A stretch of DNA of 6,637 bases from an uncultured Veillonella sp. (GCA_900549845.1 URPT01000092.1:1-6637); one strand, 5' to 3'; numbered from the stretch's first letter, positions 1-6,270 are shown. A program made the numbers and translations. Notes: generated from the letters alone by a model not told the origin.

Positions 1-925
1 TTGGCGCCAATGCTTCTACATAGAGCTCCCGTGTTTTAGGACCAATATCTAGAATCATCCACCCATCTTCAATATTTTCAACGTCAACGATTTTAGTGTT
101 TGCGTCGTTGCTGAAAGCATCAGCTACTACAGCATCGATAGGTGTCAATAATTTAGCACCTGCTACGCGAGCTTCCATAACAAGATCTGTAGCAATAGCT
201 TCTTGACCTTCTTCAAATAAAGAGCTACCAATGTTGCAGCCTTGTGCTTTTATGAAAGCATTTGCCATACCACCGCCGATAATCATTACATCCACTTTAG
301 GCAAAAGGTTTGAAATAACAGAAATTTTATCTGTTACCTTAGCACCGCCGATAATAGCTGCCATAGGTGTTTTAGGATGAACTACAGCTGCACTTAATGC
401 ATCAATTTCTTTTTTGAGCAAGAAACCTGCTGCCATAGGGATATAGTCTGCAATACCAACTACGGATGCTGCATTTCGGTGAGATACACCGAATGCATCA
501 TTGATTGCTACATCGGCAAGAGATGCCAATTGTTTAGCAAATTCAGGGTCGTTTTTAGTTTCTTCATTATGGTAACGCAAGTTTTCAAGCATCAATACAT
601 CGCCTGGTTGTAATGCTTTCACAGCCTCTTCAACCTTAGGGCCAATGCAGTCATCTACGAATGCTACTGGCTTGTTGATAAGCTCAGATAAATGTTTTGC
701 ACATGGTACCAAAGACATTTCAGGTTTGCGTTCCCCTTTTGGACGACCAAAATGAGAAGCAAGAATAACCTTTGCCCCTTTTTCAATTAAATAATTGATA
801 GTAGGTAATGCACTACGAATACGAGTGTCATCAGTGATGACACCGTCTTTCATAGGAACATTAAAATCAACACGAACAAATACTGTTTTATTAGCTACTT
901 GTAAACCTTCAATTGTTTGTTTCAT
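1..925 (-). CDS. pgk: Phosphoglycerate kinase, 3' end cut by the window edge
   Basis: Cytoplasmic enzyme interconverting 1,3-bisphosphoglycerate plus ADP and 3-phosphoglycerate plus ATP, the step next to GAPDH in glycolysis and gluconeogenesis. The visible 308 residues start MKQTIEGLQV and show the family landmarks in order: RVDFNVP (residues 18-24), SHFGRPKG (57-64), LENLRYHNEE (113-122), NDAFGVSHR (142-150), GGAKVTDKI (193-201) and IGGGMANAF (216-224). The first four belong to the N-terminal 3-phosphoglycerate-binding domain; the later ones begin the C-terminal nucleotide-binding domain. The family is usually about 395 residues, so roughly 90 C-terminal residues, including the last glycine-rich loop, lie outside the window. 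The ATG at 925-923 is preceded by AGGAGG, and only 13 bp separate it from the gap stop codon, so it is cotranscribed with gap and cggR. The frame is open throughout and nothing looks damaged. Confidence 0.97.
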   Translation of the reverse strand, partial: MKQTIEGLQVANKTVFVRVDFNVPMKDGVITDDTRIRSALPTINYLIEKGAKVILASHFGRPKGERKPEMSLVPCAKHLSELINKPVAFVDDCIGPKVEEAVKALQPGDVLMLENLRYHNEETKNDPEFAKQLASLADVAINDAFGVSHRNAASVVGIADYIPMAAGFLLKKEIDALSAAVVHPKTPMAAIIGGAKVTDKISVISNLLPKVDVMIIGGGMANAFIKAQGCNIGSSLFEEGQEAIATDLVMEARVAGAKLLTPIDAVVADAFSNDANTKIVDVENIEDGWMILDIGPKTRELYVEALAP

Positions 926-938
926 CAAAGCCTCCTGA

Positions 939-1949
939 TTATAAGCCTTTGCTTGCTACGAATGCTGCCATATCGATAAGACGTTCGGAGTAACCCCATT
1001 CGTTATCATACCAAGAAACAACTTTTACCATGTTGCCATCCATAACCATTGTTAAATCAGCGTCAACAATGGAGCTACGTGGATCGGAGCTGAAGTCACA
1101 AGATACTAATGGCACATCAGATACACCTAAGATACCTTTTAATTCGCCAGCAGCTGCTTTGCGGAATGCTTCATTGATTTCTTCTTTAGTAGCTGGTTTT
1201 TCAAGTTCGCAAACAAGATCTGTAGCAGATACGTCTGGAGTTGGAACGCGCAATGCAAAGCCATCTAATTTACCTTTTAATTGAGGCAATACTTTAGCAA
1301 CAGCTTTTGCTGCACCAGTAGTTGTAGGAATGATAGACATAGCTGCTGCACGAGCACGGCGAGGGTCTTTATGACGTGCATCAAGAATTTTTTGGTCATT
1401 AGTATAGGAATGAATAGTTGTCATCATGCCACGTTTAATGCCGAATTCATCGCATAATACTTTAGCGAATGGAGCCAAGCAATTTGTTGTACAAGATGCA
1501 TTAGAAATAATATGATGTTTTGCAGGATCGTACATATCTTGGTTAACACCCATAACCATAGTTAAGTCTTCGTTTTTACCAGGTGCAGAAATCAATACTT
1601 TTTTAACTGTAGGTTGATTTAAATGAACTTTTGCTTCTTCTGCATCGCGGTATTTACCTGTACATTCCATAACGATTTCTACGCCTTCTTCAGACCAAGG
1701 CAATTTAGAAGCATCGCGGTCATGGAATACGCGAATTTTTTTACCATCAACGTAGATATTTTCTTCATCAAATGTTACTTCGTTAGGAATTGTGCCATGA
1801 ACAGAGTCATATTTTAACAATAATGCAGTACCTTCATTATCGCCAGTAGCATTGATTGCTACAACTTCTACGTCAGGATTATTAATCGCTGCACGTACTA
1901 CACATTTACCAATACGACCAAAACCGTTAATACCAACTTTTACTGCCAT
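939..1949 (-). CDS. gap: Glyceraldehyde-3-phosphate dehydrogenase, with NADP-type cofactor signature
   Basis: Phosphorylating GAPDH, 336 residues (normal length), interconverting glyceraldehyde 3-phosphate and 1,3-bisphosphoglycerate in the cytoplasm. The N-terminal Rossmann motif is NGFGRIGK (residues 8-15). The catalytic motif is SNASCTTNC with Cys153, and His180 is the partner general base. PTTTGAAKAV (208-217) and WYDNEWGYS (313-321) are further family landmarks. The cofactor pocket is unusual for a glycolytic enzyme. Residues 31-36 read AINATG, with Ala34 where NAD-specific enzymes such as B. subtilis GapA have Asp (Asp32 in B. stearothermophilus numbering). Residues 189-194 read LDARHK, where NAD enzymes have LDLPHK. 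Both changes are of the type found in GapB and chloroplast GAPDH, so use of NADP(H) is inferred. The start has AGGAGG 8 nt upstream. The gene lies 58 bp after cggR and 13 bp before pgk, placing it under CggR control. It could be dual-cofactor rather than strictly NADP-dependent. Confidence 0.97.
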   Translation of the reverse strand: MAVKVGINGFGRIGKCVVRAAINNPDVEVVAINATGDNEGTALLLKYDSVHGTIPNEVTFDEENIYVDGKKIRVFHDRDASKLPWSEEGVEIVMECTGKYRDAEEAKVHLNQPTVKKVLISAPGKNEDLTMVMGVNQDMYDPAKHHIISNASCTTNCLAPFAKVLCDEFGIKRGMMTTIHSYTNDQKILDARHKDPRRARAAAMSIIPTTTGAAKAVAKVLPQLKGKLDGFALRVPTPDVSATDLVCELEKPATKEEINEAFRKAAAGELKGILGVSDVPLVSCDFSSDPRSSIVDADLTMVMDGNMVKVVSWYDNEWGYSERLIDMAAFVASKGL

Positions 1950-2007
1950 TGTTAGATCCTCCTAATAACAAAAATATTCTAACAAAATATTTAACTACTA
2001 ACTTCAT

Positions 2008-3033
2008 TTATAACGCTGAAATTTGTAACAATTGACGCATTCCTTCTGCAGCTTGCTCATCAATGATAAGTATGCCTTTTTGACAAGCTCTCATAACACC
2101 AATAATGGCACTCGATTTGTCTTGGCCACCAGCCACAGCAATCACATTTGGAATTTTTGCAACATCCGGAAGTGATAACCCAATATTATTAGTGGAGTAA
2201 ATCAACTTACCATCTATATCGCAATATTGACCAAGAGCTTCGCCAACAGCATGATTATCTACTAACTGCTTACGCACATCATCAGCTATATGGCGCTGAT
2301 CCGCCATGCGCATAGCTGTACCAATACCAAACAACAATACGTCAGTCCTACTAATGAGATCCCCAATTTCCTTAATTTGAGGTTCACAAGTCATGAGCAT
2401 ATGCAATGAATCTTGTGAAAGCCCATCAGGTAAATGGAGCATTTTATAGGTCCCACGAAGCCGTTCAGCAAGCACCGAAGCAATTACGTTAGCTTGATAT
2501 TCTACAACCTCACCAACGCCCCCACGGGCAGGTACAACAATAGGATTAAATGGTAATACAGGCATCTCTTCAGCTACTGCAGCCATTGTACTACCACCAC
2601 TGATAGCAACTACAGAGTCAGGTTCTAATAATTCCTGTAATAGTTTTGCTGCTGCAAAACCTAACTTTTTAACCATCAACGTTCCTTCTGTAGGCGTGAT
2701 GATAACCCTATCGATATGAAGTGCTTCAGTCAATCGATGTTCTAGCTCGTTAATACGATCTAATTCATTTAAAAAATTTCGCAACTTTGGAACAATTGCA
2801 TGTCCCTCATCAGTGAGAAAAATCCCTGGTTTATAAATGTCTACAAGACCATTAGCACGCATTAACTCAATATGACTTCGTACGGTTCGCTCTGGAAGGT
2901 CCGTTGCAGTAGCTAATGTCCTACGGCCTATAGGCTCTTCATAAACTAGGTGGTTTAATATTTTGTATCGCTCCTTTAATACACTAACGATTTCAGGAAC
3001 AATACGTTCACATATCATTAGAAACTCGTTCAT
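2008..3033 (-). CDS. cggR: CggR, central glycolytic genes repressor (SorC/DeoR-like family)
   Basis: Transcriptional repressor of the gap operon. In Bacillus it binds a tandem operator and is released by fructose-1,6-bisphosphate. This 341-residue protein matches the family length (about 340). The N-terminal winged helix-turn-helix spans about residues 20-80, with EPIGRRTL (33-40) and a recognition-helix region LPERTVRSHIELMRANGL (46-63). A linker helix follows, then the C-terminal sugar-phosphate-binding domain: SGGST (145-149), PARGGVGEVV (168-177), Gln180, LPDGLS (201-206), GIGTA (236-240) and VAVAGGQDKSSAI (298-310). By recalled alignment to B. subtilis CggR, effector contacts are kept: Ser148-Thr149, Arg170, Gln180, Arg247, Glu265 and Lys306. 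The ATG at 3033-3031 has AGGAGG 6 nt upstream. It is first in its operon, downstream of a promoter and a CggR-like operator, so autoregulation is expected. Another SorC-family regulator is possible in principle, but context and operator favour CggR. Confidence 0.94.
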   Translation of the reverse strand: MNEFLMICERIVPEIVSVLKERYKILNHLVYEEPIGRRTLATATDLPERTVRSHIELMRANGLVDIYKPGIFLTDEGHAIVPKLRNFLNELDRINELEHRLTEALHIDRVIITPTEGTLMVKKLGFAAAKLLQELLEPDSVVAISGGSTMAAVAEEMPVLPFNPIVVPARGGVGEVVEYQANVIASVLAERLRGTYKMLHLPDGLSQDSLHMLMTCEPQIKEIGDLISRTDVLLFGIGTAMRMADQRHIADDVRKQLVDNHAVGEALGQYCDIDGKLIYSTNNIGLSLPDVAKIPNVIAVAGGQDKSSAIIGVMRACQKGILIIDEQAAEGMRQLLQISAL

Positions 3034-3052
3034 CGGGTCCCTCCTTTACCCG
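3034..3052 (-). promoter_or_regulatory. cggR ribosome binding site inside a small hairpin loop
   Basis: On the transcript, CGGGT (3052-3048) and ACCCG (3038-3034) can pair as a 5-bp GC-rich stem that ends one base before the ATG. The 9-nt loop holds the Shine-Dalgarno sequence AAAGGAGGG, with AGGAGG at 3045-3040. The binding site and start codon are certain enough to fix the cggR start. Whether the hairpin forms or matters is inference. Confidence 0.5.
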
Positions 3053-3066
3053 TTGGGATTGTATGA

Positions 3067-3102
3067 ATCGTTTTTCGTCCCATGTGAACAAAATTCGTCC
3101 CA
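3067..3102 (-). promoter_or_regulatory. Probable CggR operator (two direct repeats, 20-bp period)
   Basis: On the minus strand TGGGAC occurs at 3102-3097 and again at 3082-3077, exactly 20 bp apart. The layout is TGGGAC, 6 nt, TGTT, 4 nt, TGGGAC, 6 nt, CGAT. The B. subtilis CggR operator is known as CGGGAC, 6 nt, TGTC, 4 nt, repeated, so core and spacing match while the TGTC half-sites are degenerate, the second strongly. It lies about 25-60 nt downstream of the predicted start site, where bound CggR would block the elongating or initiating polymerase, as in Bacillus. Confidence 0.85.
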
Positions 3103-3132
3103 CCTAAAATAAAAAAATACTTTTACATCTGT

Positions 3133-3161
3133 ATTGTATACCCTATGTAGATTTTATTCAA
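3133..3161 (-). promoter_or_regulatory. Promoter of the cggR-gap-pgk operon
   Basis: A sigma-A-type promoter on the minus strand: -35 TTGAAT (3161-3156), a 17-bp spacer, and -10 TACAAT (3138-3133), matching consensus at 4/6 and 5/6 positions. Transcription would start near 3126, giving a leader of about 93 nt that contains the CggR operator and the cggR ribosome binding site. It lies just past the upp terminator, so the operon is set up as an independent unit. Confidence 0.75.
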
Positions 3162-3174
3162 GACTTTATAGGAG

Positions 3175-3229
3175 AAAACGACATAATTTAGATATTTTAT
3201 ACAACTTTGTACCTAAACTATGTCGTTTT
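3175..3229 (-). terminator. Hairpin terminator after upp
   Basis: A 17-bp stem pairs 3213-3229 with 3175-3191 around a 21-nt loop. The one mismatch on the plus strand (A3186 with C3218) becomes a G-U pair in the minus-strand transcript, so the structure is complete only in upp mRNA. The loop holds a nested inverted repeat (3199-3204 with 3207-3212). The stem begins 11 bp after the upp stop. The terminal U run is only four bases, UUUU followed by CUCC, and is itself part of the stem, so termination may be incomplete. Confidence 0.7.
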
Positions 3230-3240
3230 ATATGATTATA

Positions 3241-3867
3241 TTATTTTGTACCGAAGATACGGTCACCAGCATCACCTAAACCAGGCAAGATGTAACCATG
3301 ATCATTAAGCTTTTCATCAAGTGCTGCTACATAAATAGGAACATCTGGATGTTCTTTATTTACTGCTTCCACACCTTCAGGAGCCGCAACAAGACACATT
3401 AATTTAATGTTTTTAGCGCCTTTTTCTTTTAGCAAGGTAATAGCTGCTGCCGCACTACCACCAGTAGCGAGCATTGGGTCTGTTACGATGAAGTCGCGTT
3501 CACCTACGTCAGAAGGTAACTTGCAGTAGTATTCTACAGGTTTCAATGTTTCTGGATCACGGTATAAGCCAATATGACCAACCTTTGCAGTTGGAATCAA
3601 GTTAAGCATACCATTAACCATACCTAGGCCAGCACGAAGAATTGGGATAATACCCAATTTTTTACCTGCAATACGTTTGCCAGTCATTTTAGTTAAAGGT
3701 GTTTGTACTTCTACATCCTCTAATGGAAGGTTACGAGTAATTTCATAACCCATCAACATAGTAATCTCATCAAGTAATTCTCTAAAATCCTTAGAGCCTG
3801 TTTCTGCATCACGCATCAATGTAACTTTGTGTTGAATCAATGGATGTGTCATAACATTAACTTTCAT
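3241..3867 (-). CDS. upp: Uracil phosphoribosyltransferase
   Basis: Pyrimidine salvage enzyme joining uracil and PRPP to give UMP and pyrophosphate in the cytoplasm. At 208 residues it has the typical bacterial length. Landmarks are THPLIQHK (residues 7-14) at the N-terminus, PILRAGLGM (75-83), the PRPP-binding loop DPMLATGGSA (130-139), and the uracil-binding C-terminal segment GLGDAGDR (196-203). The ATG at 3867-3865 is preceded by AGGAGG with a 6-nt spacer and matches the usual family start; an internal Met6 is possible but has no comparable site. A terminator on either side of the gene suggests a largely monocistronic transcript, although upp follows glyA as in Bacillus. No PyrR-type antiterminator structure is evident in its 90-bp leader. 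Confidence 0.97.
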   Translation of the reverse strand: MKVNVMTHPLIQHKVTLMRDAETGSKDFRELLDEITMLMGYEITRNLPLEDVEVQTPLTKMTGKRIAGKKLGIIPILRAGLGMVNGMLNLIPTAKVGHIGLYRDPETLKPVEYYCKLPSDVGERDFIVTDPMLATGGSAAAAITLLKEKGAKNIKLMCLVAAPEGVEAVNKEHPDVPIYVAALDEKLNDHGYILPGLGDAGDRIFGTK

Positions 3868-3917
3868 GACTGTCCTCCTATAAATAATTTACATACCCTA
3901 TCGGTATCCATTTAATA

Positions 3918-3946
3918 TTCATATTTACTCTATCACAGATTGATAA
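3918..3946 (-). promoter_or_regulatory. Weak candidate promoter for upp
   Basis: Because a terminator precedes it, upp should have a promoter within 3868-3956. The best spaced pair I see is TTATCA (3946-3941), a 17-bp spacer and TATGAA (3923-3918), each 4/6 to consensus. An alternative is an extended -10, TGA followed by TAGAGT (3932-3927), with no good -35. The choice is uncertain. Confidence 0.3.
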
Positions 3947-3956
3947 ATCATGCCAT

Positions 3957-3996
3957 AAAAATATTAAAAGGGATATGCCTAGGCACACCCCTTTTA
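3957..3996 (-). terminator. Hairpin terminator after glyA
   Basis: A stem of 13-14 bp pairs 3983-3996 with 3965-3978 around a CUAG tetraloop. Two A-C mismatches on the plus strand (3973/3988 and 3975/3986) become G-U pairs in the minus-strand transcript, so the hairpin is fully paired only when read from glyA. A U-rich tail (AAUAUUUUU in the RNA, T run at 3961-3957) follows. This is a good intrinsic terminator about 58 bp past the glyA stop and separates glyA from upp. Confidence 0.85.
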
Positions 3997-4054
3997 TGCT
4001 ACTTATAGGTTTATAGGACTACAAATATGTAAGTGCTATAGTTACTCTAATAGA

Positions 4055-5287
4055 TTAATATAAAGGATACGCTTCACAAAGTGCTGCCACACGTTTACTT
4101 GCTTCTTCATGAATTGCTTTATCTTCAGGATTTTTAAGAACAGTTGCAATGATGTCTGCAATTTCTTCCATATCTTTTACTTGTAAACCACGTGTTGTAA
4201 GAGCTGGTGTACCAAGACGGATACCGCTTGTTACAAATGGGCTAGCTGGATCGAATGGAATTGTATTTTTATTACATGTAATACCTACTTCATCAAGTAA
4301 GTGTTCTGCTTCTTTACCTGTTAAACCTGTGCTGCGAACATCTACAAGCATAACGTGAGTATCTGTACCACCAGAAACAATTGTTAAGCCTTTTTCTTGC
4401 AATGCAGCAGCCAATGCTTTTGCATTATCGATAACTTGTTGTGCATATACTTTAAACTCAGGTTGTAATGCTTCACCAAATGCTACAGCTTTAGCAGCGA
4501 TAACATGCATCAAAGGACCACCTTGAATGCCAGGGAAGATAGCTTTATCGATTGCTTTTGCATATTTTTCTTTGCAAAGAATCATACCGCCACGAGGACC
4601 ACGCAATGTCTTATGAGTTGTTGTAGTAACGATATCAGCATATTCTACTGGGTTTGGATGTAAACCTGCTGCTACAAGGCCTGCAAAGTGAGCCATATCT
4701 ACCATGAAGATAGCATCAACTTCATGAGCTACATCAGCCATTTTTTTGAAGTCAATTTGACGGCTATAAGCACTACCACCAGCGATAATCAATTTAGGTT
4801 TTGCTTCTAAAACGATTTTACGGAACTCATCATAATCGATTTGTTGAGTTTCTGCATCTACACCGTAAGGTACTACATTGAAATATGTACCAGATACGTT
4901 AACAGGAGAACCATGAGTTAAATGACCACCATGGGACAAATTCATGCCCACAATAGTATCACCTGGTTGTAATAATGCGAAATACACACCAAAGTTTGCT
5001 TGAGAACCAGAGTGAGGTTGTACGTTAGCATGTTCTGCACCGAACAAGCGTTTTGCTCGTTCAATAGCTAATGTTTCGATAACATCAACATTTTCACAAC
5101 CGCCATAATAACGTTTACCAGGATACCCTTCTGCATATTTGTTAGTCAATACGCTACCTTGAGCTTCCATTACTGCTTGAGAAACAAAGTTTTCAGAAGC
5201 AATCATTTCTAATTTATCGCGTTGGCGTGCTAATTCTTGATTGATAACAGCTTGAATATTAGGGTCTTGTTTTTCTAAGAAACTCAT
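4055..5287 (-). CDS. glyA: Serine hydroxymethyltransferase
   Basis: PLP enzyme that converts serine and tetrahydrofolate into glycine and 5,10-methylenetetrahydrofolate, the main source of one-carbon units for purine, thymidylate and methionine synthesis. The 410 residues fit the bacterial family (about 410-420). Visible motifs are LEMIASENF (26-34), NKYAEGYPGKRYYGG (49-63), HSGSQAN (92-98), NLSHGGHLTHG (116-126), VDMAH (196-200, with Asp197 facing the PLP ring nitrogen), TTTTHKTLRGPRGG (221-234, with Lys226 as the PLP Schiff-base lysine) and SGIRLGTPA (354-362, with the substrate-carboxylate arginine Arg357). The start ATG at 5287-5285 has AGGAGG 6 nt upstream. It sits 45 bp after rpiB, with no terminator between, and a strong terminator follows it, so it is probably the last gene of a ywlE-rpiB-glyA transcript. 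Confidence 0.98.
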   Translation of the reverse strand: MSFLEKQDPNIQAVINQELARQRDKLEMIASENFVSQAVMEAQGSVLTNKYAEGYPGKRYYGGCENVDVIETLAIERAKRLFGAEHANVQPHSGSQANFGVYFALLQPGDTIVGMNLSHGGHLTHGSPVNVSGTYFNVVPYGVDAETQQIDYDEFRKIVLEAKPKLIIAGGSAYSRQIDFKKMADVAHEVDAIFMVDMAHFAGLVAAGLHPNPVEYADIVTTTTHKTLRGPRGGMILCKEKYAKAIDKAIFPGIQGGPLMHVIAAKAVAFGEALQPEFKVYAQQVIDNAKALAAALQEKGLTIVSGGTDTHVMLVDVRSTGLTGKEAEHLLDEVGITCNKNTIPFDPASPFVTSGIRLGTPALTTRGLQVKDMEEIADIIATVLKNPEDKAIHEEASKRVAALCEAYPLY

Positions 5288-5332
5288 GAGTATCCTCCTC
5301 GTGCAAAACGAATATATATAGGTAATGATGTA

Positions 5333-5770
5333 TTACTTCTCTAATGCTTTAATTTTCTCTACACGGCGTGCGTGACGGCCACCTTCGAACTCTGTTTCCA
5401 TAAAGATGGCAACAATATCATTAGCTAGGCCAGGACCAACAACGCGTTCCCCCATTGTGAGAATATTAGCGTCATTATGTTCACGACATGCATGAGCAGA
5501 GAATGTATCATGACAAAGAGCAGCGCGAATACCTGCAATCTTATTTGCTGCAATACCGATACCAATACCAGTACCACAAATCAAAATACCTCTGTCTGCT
5601 TGACCAGATACGACAGCATTTGCCACAGGTACAGCAATATCAGGATAGTCGCAAGAATCAGCTGTATGGCAGCCAAAATCCTCTACTTCATGTCCCAATG
5701 CATTTAACAATTCCTTAACGGATGCTTTTAAATTTAATCCGCCATGATCACAACCGATTGCAACTTTCAT
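5333..5770 (-). CDS. rpiB: Ribose-5-phosphate isomerase B (RpiB/LacAB family)
   Basis: Interconverts ribose 5-phosphate and ribulose 5-phosphate in the non-oxidative pentose phosphate pathway, feeding PRPP synthesis. The protein is 145 residues, usual for RpiB. It shows GCDHGG (6-11), SCDYPD (39-44), CGTGIGIGIAANK (65-77, with Cys65 the expected catalytic base), HDTFSAHACREHNDAN (87-102, with His98 for ring opening), GERVVG (107-112) and FEGGRHARRVEKI (128-140, phosphate-binding arginines). The start chosen is the ATG at 5770-5768, giving MKVAIGCDHGG, the universal family N-terminus. The same frame stays open 25 codons further upstream inside ywlE, but that extension is out-of-frame ywlE sequence. 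RpiB rather than LacA/LacB is favoured by the housekeeping context and by the Bacillus ywlF position; substrate cannot be proven from sequence. Confidence 0.95.
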   Translation of the reverse strand: MKVAIGCDHGGLNLKASVKELLNALGHEVEDFGCHTADSCDYPDIAVPVANAVVSGQADRGILICGTGIGIGIAANKIAGIRAALCHDTFSAHACREHNDANILTMGERVVGPGLANDIVAIFMETEFEGGRHARRVEKIKALEK

Positions 5771-5784
5771 AATTTCATCTCCTA
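5771..5784 (-). promoter_or_regulatory. rpiB ribosome binding site overlapping the ywlE stop codon
   Basis: The ywlE stop TAG (5784-5782) shares bases with the rpiB Shine-Dalgarno AGGAG (5783-5779), which lies 8 nt from the rpiB ATG. Only 11 bp separate the two genes. This settles the rpiB start and suggests translational coupling between ywlE and rpiB. Confidence 0.8.
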
Positions 5785-6228
5785 CGCCTTCTGAGGCACT
5801 GATGTAAGACCAGCCTCTACTAAGTGATAAATTTGTTCCGCACATTGATTATATACGGTTTGATCAGACCCATATGGGTCCGTAACATCACCATCTTGAC
5901 CACCCCACTCGGAAATCGTTTTGATTTTACCTTCCTCAAACGGGAATTGGCGAAGTAGTACAGATTTGTGATCTTTCGTCATACCAATGATAAGATCTGC
6001 TGCATTCACGAGCTCCATCGTCAATGGTCTCGATTCATGATCAGAAATATCTGCAATGGAACGGACGGCTTCCACGGCATGTTCAGTTGGTTTTGCTCCA
6101 TAGGCGGCAAATAGACCTGCTGATACAGTCGTCACATCCTTATGTTGCTCCGCTGCAAGGGCCCGTGTAATACCTTCAGCCATAGGGCTACGGCAAGTAT
6201 TACCGGTACATACAAATAAAATATTCAT
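5782..6228 (-). CDS. ywlE: Low-molecular-weight phosphatase, probable protein-arginine phosphatase YwlE
   Basis: Member of the low-molecular-weight protein tyrosine phosphatase fold, 148 residues (usual about 150). The P-loop CTGNTCRS occupies residues 7-14, with nucleophile Cys7 and Arg13. The general acid Asp117 lies in DPYG (117-120). Thr11 in the loop is the residue that, in B. subtilis YwlE, favours phosphoarginine over phosphotyrosine; tyrosine phosphatases usually carry a bulkier hydrophobic residue there. The enzyme would remove phosphate from arginine residues marked by the kinase McsB, which is not in this window. The ATG at 6228-6226 follows AAGGA by about 8 nt. It is the first gene after a strong promoter and is tightly coupled to rpiB, as in the Bacillus ywl cluster. 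The arginine specificity is inference; the fold and active site are plain. Confidence 0.9.
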   Translation of the reverse strand: MNILFVCTGNTCRSPMAEGITRALAAEQHKDVTTVSAGLFAAYGAKPTEHAVEAVRSIADISDHESRPLTMELVNAADLIIGMTKDHKSVLLRQFPFEEGKIKTISEWGGQDGDVTDPYGSDQTVYNQCAEQIYHLVEAGLTSVPQKA

Positions 6229-6243
6229 AATAACATCCTTACT

Positions 6244-6262
6244 TAATCACATTTTGTGATTA
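6244..6262. repeat. Perfect 8-bp palindrome at the start of the ywlE leader
   Basis: TAATCACA and TGTGATTA are inverted around a 3-nt spacer. The site falls at about +3 to +21 relative to the predicted ywlE start. No U run follows, so it is not a terminator. It could be a repressor operator or a 5' mRNA hairpin. The half-sites are in the opposite orientation to a CRP or Rex box, and I do not recognise the cognate regulator. Confidence 0.6.
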
Positions 6263-6270
6263 CTTTATAC

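Noticed and set aside
1030..1284. Open frame on the plus strand opposite gap
   Set aside because: It is an antisense shadow of a strongly conserved gene, with no recognisable domain and no convincing ribosome binding site. The same applies to plus-strand frames at 1623-1817, 4149-4358 and 5477-5718.
1950..2007. AATATTTTGTTA-like direct repeat and a TTAG/CTAA mini-hairpin around the gap ribosome binding site
   Set aside because: Very AT-rich, short and imperfect. An mRNA processing site between cggR and gap is known in Bacillus, but nothing here identifies one.
3061..3066. Second -10-like TACAAT just upstream of the cggR ribosome binding site
   Set aside because: No acceptable -35 lies 16-18 bp upstream; the region there is the operator. 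The promoter at 3133-3161 explains the operon better.
3893..3907. ATACC / GGTAT inverted repeat in the upp leader, and a 9-mer ATAGGGTAT shared with the cggR promoter spacer (3138-3146)
   Set aside because: A 5-bp stem is weak, and one shared 9-mer between two AT-rich regulatory regions is not far from chance. There is no third copy near the other promoter.
5771..5845. Longer rpiB protein starting 25 codons upstream inside ywlE
   Set aside because: The extension is ywlE coding sequence read in another frame, has no family similarity, and the AGGAG site plus the family N-terminus MKVAIGCDHGG fix the start at 5770.
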